Shown: positions 42,228 to 51,279 of the stretch, piece after piece
How the letters are laid out: every line of letters starts with the position of its first letter
Numbering within the stretch: the first letter of the stretch is position 1
Source of the DNA: an uncultured Christensenellaceae bacterium
Lineage (GTDB): Bacteria; Bacillota; Clostridia; Christensenellales; Borkfalkiaceae
NCBI GenBank assembly: GCA_910586985.1
Contig: CAJUKK010000009.1
Span: forward strand, 27,636 to 91,635
DNA length: 64,000 nt
Direction of reading: 5' to 3'
Notes under the pieces: model-generated
The model's database searches: none
Seen by the model: the letters and a program-made list of their open reading frames with translations, nothing else
Told to the model about the DNA's origin: nothing
Position numbers and translations under genes: made by a program

Positions 42228-42256
42228 TTGAACTTTGAACTATTCTGTGATATAAT
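42228..42256 (+). promoter_or_regulatory. Promoter of the lipoprotein/InlB-repeat genes
   Basis: TTGAAC (42228-42233) and TATAAT (42251-42256), spacer 17, followed by GCAGGAGGTG before the ATG at 42278. Host-type promoter immediately beyond the prophage. Confidence 0.7.
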
Positions 42257-42277
42257 AAAAGCAGGAGGTGTAAAATT

Positions 42278-42748
42278 ATGGCAAAAATAAAGAGGATTTT
42301 GGTATTTATAACGGCGGTGATGATGTTGTTTGCGTTATCGATTGGCTTTGCGGGGTGCAAAGACGAGGAAGAGGAAAAAATAACATACATGATTTATGTT
42401 TCCGATCGACAGCTTACAGGATTAACAAACGTAACCGATGCGGCGATTATGGAAGGGGTGCAACTTGTTTGTGAACTAAAAGACGGGGACAATAAGGAGG
42501 TTACGATTCCTTATGTTGAAGGAAGTTACATTTATGTGCGTTTTATGATACCCGGAAACGATTTTGCGTTGTGCACATGTAATGGGTTTAGACGTTATTA
42601 CTTAGAGTATAGTACGTTGGACGATCAGACGCAGGAAATAAAACCTAAAACTCTTGAACGAGGTATATATAGATATCGTTTTGTGGATGATTATCCTAAA
42701 GATCCGCTTGATCGTTTTTGTGCATGGTTGAAACTTATAGTGGAATAA
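42278..42748 (+). CDS. Putative lipoprotein
   Basis: A 156-residue protein with a basic start, a hydrophobic segment and a lipobox (SIGFAGC) ending at Cys 25, so it is probably anchored to the membrane outer face. The rest is strand-rich and unrecognised, with VQLVCELKDGDNKEVTIPY in the middle. It lies 19 bases before the large secreted protein and shares its low-GC codon style, so the two may form one surface unit. Confidence 0.7.
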   Translation: MAKIKRILVFITAVMMLFALSIGFAGCKDEEEEKITYMIYVSDRQLTGLTNVTDAAIMEGVQLVCELKDGDNKEVTIPYVEGSYIYVRFMIPGNDFALCTCNGFRRYYLEYSTLDDQTQEIKPKTLERGIYRYRFVDDYPKDPLDRFCAWLKLIVE

Positions 42749-42767
42749 AAAATTTAGAGGTGAGGAT

Positions 42768-45700
42768 ATGTTGAAAAAGTTCTTTTTGAAAAAATTCAAT
42801 CTAGTGTTAGTTTTAGTTGCCTTATTATTTTCGTGTATATTTGTTGGATTAAATGCTGTACAGCGTGAAGCATCTGCGGCAAGTAAGGATATTATTCAAA
42901 TTTGTAAAGAATTTACGGATAGTGATAAGTTATTTAATTCTAAAGATACAACTATTCATACTTTTAAAGACAAATTGCAACATGTGGGAATGAACTTGGA
43001 CAAAGAGATGTCTGAGCTTGCGCAAATTATTCCCGCGCAGTTTTTACAGAAAGAAGACACGGACAAAGAATATCACTACTTTGGTCAAGAATACGGATTT
43101 ATGGTGCTCCATGACGGCGATGATCTTCATGTAATGATTGTGGATTTCGATTGGGAAAGTGAACCGAATAACGAGTGTCATTTAAAGGTAGAAATTATTG
43201 TAAATGCAAGATTTCAAATTAAAGCTACGGAGAATGGGACGACATGGATTTATAAAGAGTATCAAAGCGACGTAAAGTTTCGTTTAACAAATCTTAAATA
43301 TGTTAGCAGCATTCTTAACGAAAACGATTTAAATTACGGTGATAGCGGATATTCCAAGTACAATGATAGCGGTGTGTTTTTGCAGCAGACGCGAATTGCT
43401 TTTAACGGCTTGCAAATTACTGATAGAGATTGGGCAACGGTAGGTGATTTCACGGTAAGGACCATTGAAGGTTTTCTACCGAAAGTTAGTACTGCATTTC
43501 AAATTAAGCGTTTGCCTGGCGATATCGCTAAAAATATACATATTTTGCAAAACAATACTAAAACGATTAGCGCAAATCAAGAAAACTATGTTTTTACGGA
43601 ATTGTCACGACAACAACAATTACAAAATTCGTTACTTGAAACTTTTACCAGAACAAAATATGTTGAGACTCCAGAAGATATTTATTTCGGTTTGGGTAAT
43701 TTTATTGAATTTAATACTCTCGTGAACGATACAAATCAAAGTAGTCGCTTTATTCAATCTCTTCAATTCGATATTGTCACCGCCGATAAATGGAATAATT
43801 GTACAGCTCGTATAGAATATGATATGACAGGCAATGTAGTACCTTTTACAACCAATAAAGAGCGAACACTTTTTGATACGGTAAAAAATGTTACAACGGA
43901 TTCTTCGTTTTTGATATATACGTTACCAAACGGGAAGGATATGATAGACTTTACGCCGGATCGTAACGGCATCTATGATTTAAGGTTATCGCAGTTATCC
44001 TCTTTTAACGCTAAACTCATCAATACTGTAACGGGTGAAGAAACGACATTGGAGCAAAATGATGACGATTATTCGATATATTTAATGAAGAATATACGTT
44101 ATCGTTTGGAATTTACTGGCACGAATCAAGAAAATGCGCAATATGCATATGGGACAATCTCTTTTACTCCGCCTACGGCGCAATTCGGAAATAACGATAT
44201 TCAGTTCCATAATACTGATAAGGAATTTATAAAAATACATGCCGAGCATGCATGTAACTATACGATCAATGCATTAACCGAGGGGGCGAAGATAACGGTT
44301 TATAACGATTCTTTCGAAATAATGAATTCGTCTGATGGATCAGTTCGATTTGAAGCTCAGAGCGGAAAAGATTATTATATACGCGTAAGTTTTACGTCTC
44401 CGAGATCGGATACGATTCAAGTTAGTCTTTCAAGCGAACGGTTTGTGAAATTAATCGATTGGAAGATGACACGCACGATAACGGTTATCAACGATCAAAT
44501 CTCTCTCCCTGCAGTTTCGGAAAGAGAGGGTTATCAAAACGGCGCATGGTGGACGGAGGAGAACGGAACAGGAACACGCATTACAAACGAAAATTTTGGT
44601 GTGCTTGAAGGGTTAACGGTTACTTTATATGGTAATGCCGCGCCTATAATTTATCAAATATCATACGAAACAAACGGAGGCAGTGCAATAGTTCCCGCAT
44701 CTTATACGATTCAAAACGGCTACATTCTCTCCACAGACACAACGCGCAGCGATCATATTTTTGCAGGATGGTATGATAATGCCCAATTTAACGGCAGTTC
44801 GATCGAGCGTATACCTATCGGTTCGATAGGAAACCGTACATATTATGCAAAGTGGGTCATGGAATTTTATCATGCGGCGTTAATCGTTAATAGTAGCGAT
44901 ATCGACGATAAAACGGTATTCTGCCCGTCTAGTCAGCCAATTCGATACGGGGAAAATTTTAGGTTGCCTGTTTTAAACGTAAGCGGATTTGCATTTCAGG
45001 GCTGGTATTTGAGCGACGGGACAAAGATTGTAAATGAAAATGGTAATAGCCTTGGAAAATTTTTATTTGAAAACGATATTTCTGTGATTGCGAAATGGTC
45101 GCGCAATCGATATACGATTGCGATTCATTCACAAGATGGAAAGAATGTGAAGTATTGGATCGACGGCGCACTAAAAGACGTTGCTGGGCAAACGACATAT
45201 TACGGAAATTCATCACTCTGCCCTGATTGTCAAATTGCAGAATGGTATCGTAATAAAAATCAGACAATGCTATCAATGTTGTATCGTGAGGGGCATATTT
45301 TTAAGTATCTCACTGCGGATCAAACGACAAACAAAAAGTTTTGTTGGGTAGACGATATTGCCTTGATTCAAAACGGGAAAATAGATTTGTACCCGTATTA
45401 CGCAAAGGAACAATATACGGTTACATTTAGTAGACCCGATTCGGCTTATTTAAATGTAAATCCGAATACGTATCAAGAGGGTATCAAGAAAACCTTTGAG
45501 TATGGGCAAACGATTGACTATGTGAACGTTCATAACGATTATTTAATCAAGCGCGAGTATCAATTTACTTATTGGACAATGCATGACGGGTCAAGATTTA
45601 GTTTTACTACAATGCCTGATATTACGCCGTTGAGCGAAAGCAATAGCGGTTGTGCATTATATTCTAATTTTGAAAAAGTTATTTATTCGATTAATTTTAA

Positions 45701-46805
45701 TTTAGGAAATGGGAAATTTCAGGGGGTGGTATCAACCGAATATAATATTTATAGTCCGCGTAGTTTACCGACACCAGTTTATACGAATTATCGGTTTGTA
45801 GGTTGGTATACCAATGCGGATGGTACGGGTATAAAGGTTACCACGACGCAAGGCAAAACAGGAGATTTAACTCTATATGCAAAATATGAAAGAATAATGT
45901 GCGTTTTGGAGTTCTATCCCAATGCGGGAACTTCCGGTGCTTATGGACAACAGGTTGCTATGGGCGATACTTTTGTGCTACCAAATGCAACTAAACCGCA
46001 TTATACAGGGGTTTGGACACGAGGCGGTGTAGAGTATGGATTTGGAACAATCGTTACAGTCAATGAATCTATGACTTTTTATGCGAAATGGACTTTAACG
46101 CCATATACAATCGTATACAATAACATGTACGATAAATATCTCAATCAAACGGCATATACAAACGCGCCGAAAACATATACATACGGAACTTTTATAAACT
46201 TTGCCGAATATGACGCGCGTTTTTCGATTGCTTATCCTGCAAGCCAAGCGCGGTGCGAATTTAAGGGTTTTTATATGGATAAGAATTTTGAAAATGCTGC
46301 GACGCTTTCGTCAACAACTTCGGGGGAGTTTCATGTATATGCCAAGTGGATACGTCTTGTCAGCAATACGTCGCGCACGAATACGACGATAACGGATAAG
46401 GGTATCGATAAAAATCCCACAAACACCTTAACAATCGGATTGATTTCAAACGGTAGCTATATGGTACAAGAGCAAAAGGCGATGGGATTCAATCAGGTCG
46501 TCATAAAAATCGAACTTACATATCATAGAATCGATGACGGATATCAGCACGTCTACCTTTACAATGGGAGCGCCCAGCTTAATCATTGGGAATATAGCGC
46601 CTCCAATACAACGACGCGCACGGAGTACATGGAAGTCGTAATGAATATTGATCAACTTGCAAACGTCGGAGCGCTCTATATCAAGTACGATGCAAGCGGC
46701 GCATGGTCCGACGATTGGTATATCGAACGAATGAGCGCGTCTGTACAATTCGTGAATCATAAAGACGACGCAAGACCAATGAAAAACGGTACGATATTTT
46801 ATTAA
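42768..46805 (+). CDS. Large secreted protein with InlB-type (Flg_new) repeats
   Basis: A 1345-residue protein with a signal peptide (KKFFLKKF then a hydrophobic run ending at REASAAS, about residue 38). Residues about 40-560 are unrecognised. From about 560 to 1200 there are several InlB B-repeats, each with a YxINYETNGG-like strand and a HIFAGWYDNAQFNG / TYYAKW end. Such repeats are found in surface adhesins of Firmicutes. No LPXTG or C-terminal membrane anchor is seen, so it is probably released or non-covalently attached. The codon use is more AT-rich than the neighbouring operons, which suggests acquisition. Confidence 0.75.
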   Translation: MLKKFFLKKFNLVLVLVALLFSCIFVGLNAVQREASAASKDIIQICKEFTDSDKLFNSKDTTIHTFKDKLQHVGMNLDKEMSELAQIIPAQFLQKEDTDKEYHYFGQEYGFMVLHDGDDLHVMIVDFDWESEPNNECHLKVEIIVNARFQIKATENGTTWIYKEYQSDVKFRLTNLKYVSSILNENDLNYGDSGYSKYNDSGVFLQQTRIAFNGLQITDRDWATVGDFTVRTIEGFLPKVSTAFQIKRLPGDIAKNIHILQNNTKTISANQENYVFTELSRQQQLQNSLLETFTRTKYVETPEDIYFGLGNFIEFNTLVNDTNQSSRFIQSLQFDIVTADKWNNCTARIEYDMTGNVVPFTTNKERTLFDTVKNVTTDSSFLIYTLPNGKDMIDFTPDRNGIYDLRLSQLSSFNAKLINTVTGEETTLEQNDDDYSIYLMKNIRYRLEFTGTNQENAQYAYGTISFTPPTAQFGNNDIQFHNTDKEFIKIHAEHACNYTINALTEGAKITVYNDSFEIMNSSDGSVRFEAQSGKDYYIRVSFTSPRSDTIQVSLSSERFVKLIDWKMTRTITVINDQISLPAVSEREGYQNGAWWTEENGTGTRITNENFGVLEGLTVTLYGNAAPIIYQISYETNGGSAIVPASYTIQNGYILSTDTTRSDHIFAGWYDNAQFNGSSIERIPIGSIGNRTYYAKWVMEFYHAALIVNSSDIDDKTVFCPSSQPIRYGENFRLPVLNVSGFAFQGWYLSDGTKIVNENGNSLGKFLFENDISVIAKWSRNRYTIAIHSQDGKNVKYWIDGALKDVAGQTTYYGNSSLCPDCQIAEWYRNKNQTMLSMLYREGHIFKYLTADQTTNKKFCWVDDIALIQNGKIDLYPYYAKEQYTVTFSRPDSAYLNVNPNTYQEGIKKTFEYGQTIDYVNVHNDYLIKREYQFTYWTMHDGSRFSFTTMPDITPLSESNSGCALYSNFEKVIYSINFNLGNGKFQGVVSTEYNIYSPRSLPTPVYTNYRFVGWYTNADGTGIKVTTTQGKTGDLTLYAKYERIMCVLEFYPNAGTSGAYGQQVAMGDTFVLPNATKPHYTGVWTRGGVEYGFGTIVTVNESMTFYAKWTLTPYTIVYNNMYDKYLNQTAYTNAPKTYTYGTFINFAEYDARFSIAYPASQARCEFKGFYMDKNFENAATLSSTTSGEFHVYAKWIRLVSNTSRTNTTITDKGIDKNPTNTLTIGLISNGSYMVQEQKAMGFNQVVIKIELTYHRIDDGYQHVYLYNGSAQLNHWEYSASNTTTRTEYMEVVMNIDQLANVGALYIKYDASGAWSDDWYIERMSASVQFVNHKDDARPMKNGTIFY

Positions 46806-46819
46806 GGTAAAATAAAAAA

Positions 46820-46850
46820 GAACTCGGTTGTAAAACCGAGCTCTTTTTTT
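46820..46850. terminator. Bidirectional terminator between convergent genes
   Basis: CTCGGTT pairs with AACCGAG (extended by GA/TC), flanked by A-rich and T7 sequence, so it can end both the InlB-repeat transcript and the hydrogenase operon. Confidence 0.8.
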
Positions 46851-46857
46851 GTTTTAG

Positions 46858-48579
46858 TTAAATTCGTTTATTCGCCTTATAGCTCGTATGCAAAATCTTA
46901 TGAGCCTTGGGACTGTTGGGGAAGGTAAAATAATCGTCGTAAATGAGATCCATCACGGGCGAATCGGCGCTGCGGCGCAATTCGTTTTTGGTATCCGCCG
47001 CATACAATGCATTTGCGCGCGCCTCTTTGAGTTCTACCGTATTGCGTACGCTGTCTGAAAGGGTAGGTTGTCCGCCGCCGTTGACACATCCGCCGGGGCA
47101 TGCCATAATTTCGATAAAGTCGTACTGCTTTTCACCTGATTGGATTTGGCGGATAACCGTTTCGGCATTGGCTAATCCCGATGCAACCGCGACGCGGATG
47201 GTATTTCCCGCAACAAGATAGGTTGCCTCCTTAATGGGACTGCTGCCGCGGACGGCAAAAAAGTCGAGCACTTCGAAACTTCCGTCCATCATGTGCGCCG
47301 CCGTTCTGAGCGCCGCCTCCATGACGCCGCCCGTCGCGCCGAAGATCGCGCCGCCGCCCGTCGCCGTCGCAAAAGGATTGTCAAATTCTTCGTCGGGGAG
47401 TTCTGCAAACTTGATTCCCGCCGTTTTAATCATACGGGCAAGTTCGCGCGTGGTGATCGCCGCATCAACGTCGCCCTCCATTTCCTCGCGGTGACATTCG
47501 TATTTCTTCGCAGTGCAAGGAATCACGCTGACGGTGTATACGTCCTTTTTATCGATGCCGTTCTTTTCGCACCAATAGCTCTTTAAAAGCGCGCCGAACA
47601 TCTGTTGGGGCGACTTACAGGTGGAAAGGTGGGGGATCATTTCGGGATGTTTCTGCTCCACGAATTTCACCCAACCGGGGCAGCAGGAAGTAAACATAGG
47701 CATGGGTTTGCCCGTTTTGATGCGGTTAATGAGTTCGCTTGCCTCCTCCATAATTGTGAGGTCGGCGGTAACGTCCATATTATAAACCGCATAGGGATTG
47801 AGGCGGCGGATCGCCGCTACCATTTTTCCCTCTACGTTCGTGCCCACGGGCATATCGAACGCTTCGCCGAGCGTTGCGCGCACGGAAGGAGCGGTGAAGA
47901 ACAGAACCTTTTTCTTGGGATCGGCAAGCGCTTTCCAGACTTCGCCGACCGTCGAATTTTCGCTGAGAGCGCCCACGGGGCATGCGACGATGCATTGACC
48001 GCAGCCGACGCATACCGATTCGGAAAGGGGCATATCGAACGCGCTGCCGATGTGCACGTTAAACCCTCTGCCGATCGGGCCGATCGCGTTGACGTTCTGT
48101 TTGCGGCAAGCCGCCACGCAACGCATGCAGTTGATGCACTTGTCGTTGTCGCGCACAACGTAAGGGGTGGAGTCGTCGATAGGCAGAACGAAGTCCTCGC
48201 CTTTAAATCTGTCCTCGTCGACGCCATATCCGAGCGAGAGCTTTTGCAGCTCGCAGTTGTGGTTGCGCTCGCAGGAAAGACACTTTTTCTTGTGTTTGGA
48301 GAGGAGCAATTCGAGCGTCATTTTTCTGCTTTCGCGGCACTTTTCGGTGTTGGTGCGCACTTCCATGCCCTCGGCAACGGGATAGACGCATGCGGCAACG
48401 AGTCCGCGCGCGCCCGTCGCTTCGACAACGCACATGCGGCAGGAACCTACGCAGCTCACGTCTTTTAAATAACAGAGGGTAGGGATTTCGATATGCGCTT
48501 TTCTCGCCGCCTCTAAAATACTTGTTCCTTCGGGAACGGTAACGGGAATGTTATTGATCTTTAACGTAACGTTTTTCAT
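46858..48579 (-). CDS. hydA: [FeFe] hydrogenase catalytic subunit (HydA, group A, NAD-linked type)
   Basis: A 573-residue enzyme. An N-terminal plant-type [2Fe-2S] domain (CYLKDVSCVGSCRMCVVE) is followed by a His-Cys3 [4Fe-4S] site (CLSCERNHNC) and two [4Fe-4S] clusters (CINCMRCVAACRK and CVGCGQCIVACPVGAL). The H-cluster motifs are TSCCPGWVKF, IPCTAKKYECHR and MACPGGCVNGGG. With the NuoF- and NuoE-like genes upstream it forms the trimeric hydrogenase that reversibly makes H2 from NADH plus reduced ferredoxin by electron confurcation. It lies 12 bases after hydB on the minus strand. Confidence 0.93.
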   Translation of the reverse strand: MKNVTLKINNIPVTVPEGTSILEAARKAHIEIPTLCYLKDVSCVGSCRMCVVEATGARGLVAACVYPVAEGMEVRTNTEKCRESRKMTLELLLSKHKKKCLSCERNHNCELQKLSLGYGVDEDRFKGEDFVLPIDDSTPYVVRDNDKCINCMRCVAACRKQNVNAIGPIGRGFNVHIGSAFDMPLSESVCVGCGQCIVACPVGALSENSTVGEVWKALADPKKKVLFFTAPSVRATLGEAFDMPVGTNVEGKMVAAIRRLNPYAVYNMDVTADLTIMEEASELINRIKTGKPMPMFTSCCPGWVKFVEQKHPEMIPHLSTCKSPQQMFGALLKSYWCEKNGIDKKDVYTVSVIPCTAKKYECHREEMEGDVDAAITTRELARMIKTAGIKFAELPDEEFDNPFATATGGGAIFGATGGVMEAALRTAAHMMDGSFEVLDFFAVRGSSPIKEATYLVAGNTIRVAVASGLANAETVIRQIQSGEKQYDFIEIMACPGGCVNGGGQPTLSDSVRNTVELKEARANALYAADTKNELRRSADSPVMDLIYDDYFTFPNSPKAHKILHTSYKANKRI

Positions 48580-48591
48580 CGTTTCTACACC

Positions 48592-50505
48592 TCACTTTCT
48601 CTCGATTGCGCTGAACTTACAACCTGCCATGCACGCGCCGCAACGGATACATTTAGCGGCGTCGATTTCCAGAGAGGGAAGTTTATGAGAAGGCGCAACG
48701 TAGTCCGTTTTGTGGATTGCATCCACGGGACAGTTTTTCATGCATTTTCCACAGCCGATACATTTATCTTTATCGATAGAGAATTGCAGCATGGCTTTGC
48801 ATACGCCGGCGCGGCATTTCTTTTCTTCGATATGTTCTGCGTATTCGTCGCGGAAGTAGTGAAGGGTGGAGAGTACGGGGTTGGGTGCGCTCTGACCGAG
48901 CGCGCAGAGCGAAGACTGTTTCATATGCGAGGCAAGCTCTTCGATTTTGTTCAAATCGTCGCTCTCGCCTTTGCCTTCCGTAATTTTTGTAAGAAGTTGC
49001 AAAAGACGCTTTGTGCCGATTCTGCACGGCGTGCATTTTCCGCAAGATTCGTCAGCCGTAAATTCAAGGTAGAATTTGGAGATATCCACCATGCAAGTAT
49101 CTTCGTCGAGAATGATCATTCCGCCGCTGCCCATCATCGAGCCGATGGCGATGAGGCTGTCGTAATCGATGGGGGTGTCGATGCAGGACGCGGGAATACA
49201 GCCGCCCGAAGGTCCTCCCGTTTGCGCCGCTTTAAATTTTTTACCGTTGGGAATGCCTCCGCCGATCTCTTCGACGATTTCGCGAAGCGTCGTGCCCATG
49301 GGGACTTCTACAAGTCCGACGTTGGTAATCTTACCGCCGAGCGCAAATACCTTTGTTCCCGAGGAGTTTTCGGTACCGATGGAGGAGAACCACTTCGCGC
49401 CTTTCATAATGATGGGGTTGACGTTTGCCCACGTTTCGACGTTATTGAGAATTGTGGGTTTGCCGAACAGACCTTTGACGGCGGGGAAGGGGGGACGGGG
49501 ACGGGGTTCGCCGCGATGTCCTTCGATACTCGTCATAAGAGCGGTTTCTTCGCCGCAGACGAACGCGCCCGCGCCGAGACGGATTTCGATATCAAAATCA
49601 AAACCGAGTCCCAAGATGTTTTTGCCGAGCAGTCCGTATTCGTGCGCCTGTTTGATGGCGATCTTCAGGCGCTGTACGGCGACTGGATATTCCGCGCGGA
49701 CGTAGATATAGCCGTAGTGCGCGCCGATGGCGTAACCCGCGATCGTCATGGCTTCGAGAACGCAGTGTGGATCCCCCTCGAGCACGGATCTGTCCATAAA
49801 TGCGCCGGGGTCTCCCTCGTCCGCATTGCAGCACACGTACTTTATGTCGCCCTGAGATGCTTTTGCAAACGCCCACTTTCTGCCGGTCGGGAATCCTGCG
49901 CCGCCTCTGCCGCGCAGTCCCGAGGCAAGCATCTCGTTGATTACGTCGTCGGGCGTCATGGACGTGAGAACTTTTTCGATTGCCGCATAATCTCCCGCGG
50001 CGATCGCCTCTTCGATATCTTCTGGTGCGATTACGCCGCAATTTCTGAGCGCAATGCGCATTTGTTTTTTATAGAAAGGCGTTTCGCCGAAAGGGATTAC
50101 GCTGCCGTCTTTTGCAAGAGTGCCTTGATAGAGGAGTTCCTTTACGATATCTCCGCCCTTTGTAAGATGTTTTTCCACCACGGTTTTTACATGTTCGGGC
50201 GTCATCTGTGCATAAAATGCGCCCTCGGGGTAAACAATCATGATGGGACCGAGCGCGCACAGTCCGAAACAACCCGTTTTTACTACGAGAATATCGTTGA
50301 TATTGTGCTTGGCAAGCGATTTTTCGAGTTGTTCGATGACTTTAAGCGAGTGCGATGAAGTACATCCCGTACCGCCGCAGACGAGAACTTGTTTACGATA
50401 ACCCGTCTTTTTCGCGAGTTTTTCGCCTTCTTCGCGTATGACGCGGCGAACTTCGATCAGGTCTTTTTTGGCGGCGCGGATCGCGTCTAATTCTTTCGTC
50501 GTCAT
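48592..50505 (-). CDS. hydB: Hydrogenase diaphorase subunit (HydB, NuoF-like)
   Basis: A 637-residue flavoprotein. The N-terminal thioredoxin-like [2Fe-2S] domain (VCGGTGCTSSHSLK, KTGCFGLCALGP) precedes a NuoF core with the FMN/NADH-binding glycine-rich region (GLRGRGGAGFPTGRKW, NADEGDPGAFMDR). The [4Fe-4S] motif is SCGKCTPCRIGTKRLL. Two C-terminal ferredoxin clusters (CIGCGKCMKNCP and CIRCGACMAGC) complete it. This is the NAD(H)- and ferredoxin-exchanging subunit of the bifurcating complex. It overlaps the NuoE-like gene by 4 bases. Confidence 0.92.
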   Translation of the reverse strand: MTTKELDAIRAAKKDLIEVRRVIREEGEKLAKKTGYRKQVLVCGGTGCTSSHSLKVIEQLEKSLAKHNINDILVVKTGCFGLCALGPIMIVYPEGAFYAQMTPEHVKTVVEKHLTKGGDIVKELLYQGTLAKDGSVIPFGETPFYKKQMRIALRNCGVIAPEDIEEAIAAGDYAAIEKVLTSMTPDDVINEMLASGLRGRGGAGFPTGRKWAFAKASQGDIKYVCCNADEGDPGAFMDRSVLEGDPHCVLEAMTIAGYAIGAHYGYIYVRAEYPVAVQRLKIAIKQAHEYGLLGKNILGLGFDFDIEIRLGAGAFVCGEETALMTSIEGHRGEPRPRPPFPAVKGLFGKPTILNNVETWANVNPIIMKGAKWFSSIGTENSSGTKVFALGGKITNVGLVEVPMGTTLREIVEEIGGGIPNGKKFKAAQTGGPSGGCIPASCIDTPIDYDSLIAIGSMMGSGGMIILDEDTCMVDISKFYLEFTADESCGKCTPCRIGTKRLLQLLTKITEGKGESDDLNKIEELASHMKQSSLCALGQSAPNPVLSTLHYFRDEYAEHIEEKKCRAGVCKAMLQFSIDKDKCIGCGKCMKNCPVDAIHKTDYVAPSHKLPSLEIDAAKCIRCGACMAGCKFSAIERK

Positions 50506-50996
50506 TTTGTCTCCTCCCTGTATTTATCGAGAATGGGTTTTACCATTTCGGGCGTGAGCTTACCGTATACTTCGTCGCCGATCATCACAACGGGCGCAAG
50601 TCCGCACGCGCCGACGCAACGGCAGCTGTCGATCGAAAATAGCCCGTCTGCGGTACATTCGCCGCATTTGATTCCGAGCTCTTTTTCGATTTCTTCAAGG
50701 ATCTTGTCCGAACCCTTGACATAGCACGCCGTGCCGAGGCAGACGCTGACGCGGTGCTTTCCCTTGGGATTAAGGGAAAATTGCGAGTAGAAAGTAACTA
50801 CGCCGTATACTTCCGAGAGGGAAATATTCAGTCCTTCGGCAATCTGTTTTTGCACGTTGATCGGGAGAAAACCGTAAATTTCCTGCGCCTCTTGCAGAAT
50901 ATGCATGAGACATCCCGGCGTTTCGCGCGAAGATTCGATTACCGATTTCAGCTTCGCCGCCTGTTCGGGCGTGCCGATCGCTTCGCATTGTTCCAT
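50502..50996 (-). CDS. hydC: Hydrogenase NuoE-like [2Fe-2S] subunit (HydC)
   Basis: A thioredoxin-like [2Fe-2S] protein of about 164 residues. The cluster cysteines are in SVCLGTACYVKG and SCRCVGACGLAP. It passes electrons between the flavin subunit and the hydrogenase. AAGGAGG lies 7 bases before the ATG at 50996, so this start is chosen over 51017. It is the first gene of the operon. Confidence 0.9.
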   Translation of the reverse strand: MEQCEAIGTPEQAAKLKSVIESSRETPGCLMHILQEAQEIYGFLPINVQKQIAEGLNISLSEVYGVVTFYSQFSLNPKGKHRVSVCLGTACYVKGSDKILEEIEKELGIKCGECTADGLFSIDSCRCVGACGLAPVVMIGDEVYGKLTPEMVKPILDKYREETK

Positions 50997-51074
50997 AAAC
51001 AACCTCCTTGTCGCCATTTTTTGGAATCTTCAAAGAAAAAACGACGCTTGCAACGATAATTCGCCGCGATTTTT

Positions 51075-51103
51075 ATTATATCATATTCCGAATGCAATTT
51101 CAA
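51075..51103 (-). promoter_or_regulatory. Promoter of the hydrogenase operon
   Basis: Minus strand: TTGAAA (complement of 51098-51103) and TATAAT (complement of 51075-51080), spacer 17, about 80 bases before the hydC start. Confidence 0.7.
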
Positions 51104-51187
51104 TCATTTTGCGAAAAATGTAAAAATTTGTCGGAATAATTTCTTTTGCGCGAAGCGTTTTTCGTCAGGGAAATAATTGGAAAAAAA

Positions 51188-51216
51188 TTGACAAGCACGG
51201 ATACATGTGCTAAAAT
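51188..51216 (+). promoter_or_regulatory. Promoter of glycogen phosphorylase
   Basis: TTGACA (51188-51193) and TAAAAT (51211-51216), spacer 17. The spacer contains AGCAC and GTGCT as a short inverted repeat, a possible operator. Confidence 0.7.
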
Positions 51217-51279
51217 AAAAAAGATATGTCTATATAATATTTTGAATCCGATCATGTCGGATAACAGAGGAAAGATCAT

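Noticed and set aside
48685..50358. 557-residue open frame on the plus strand
   Set aside because: It lies entirely antisense to hydB, whose domains are unmistakable; the antisense openness comes from high-GC third positions.
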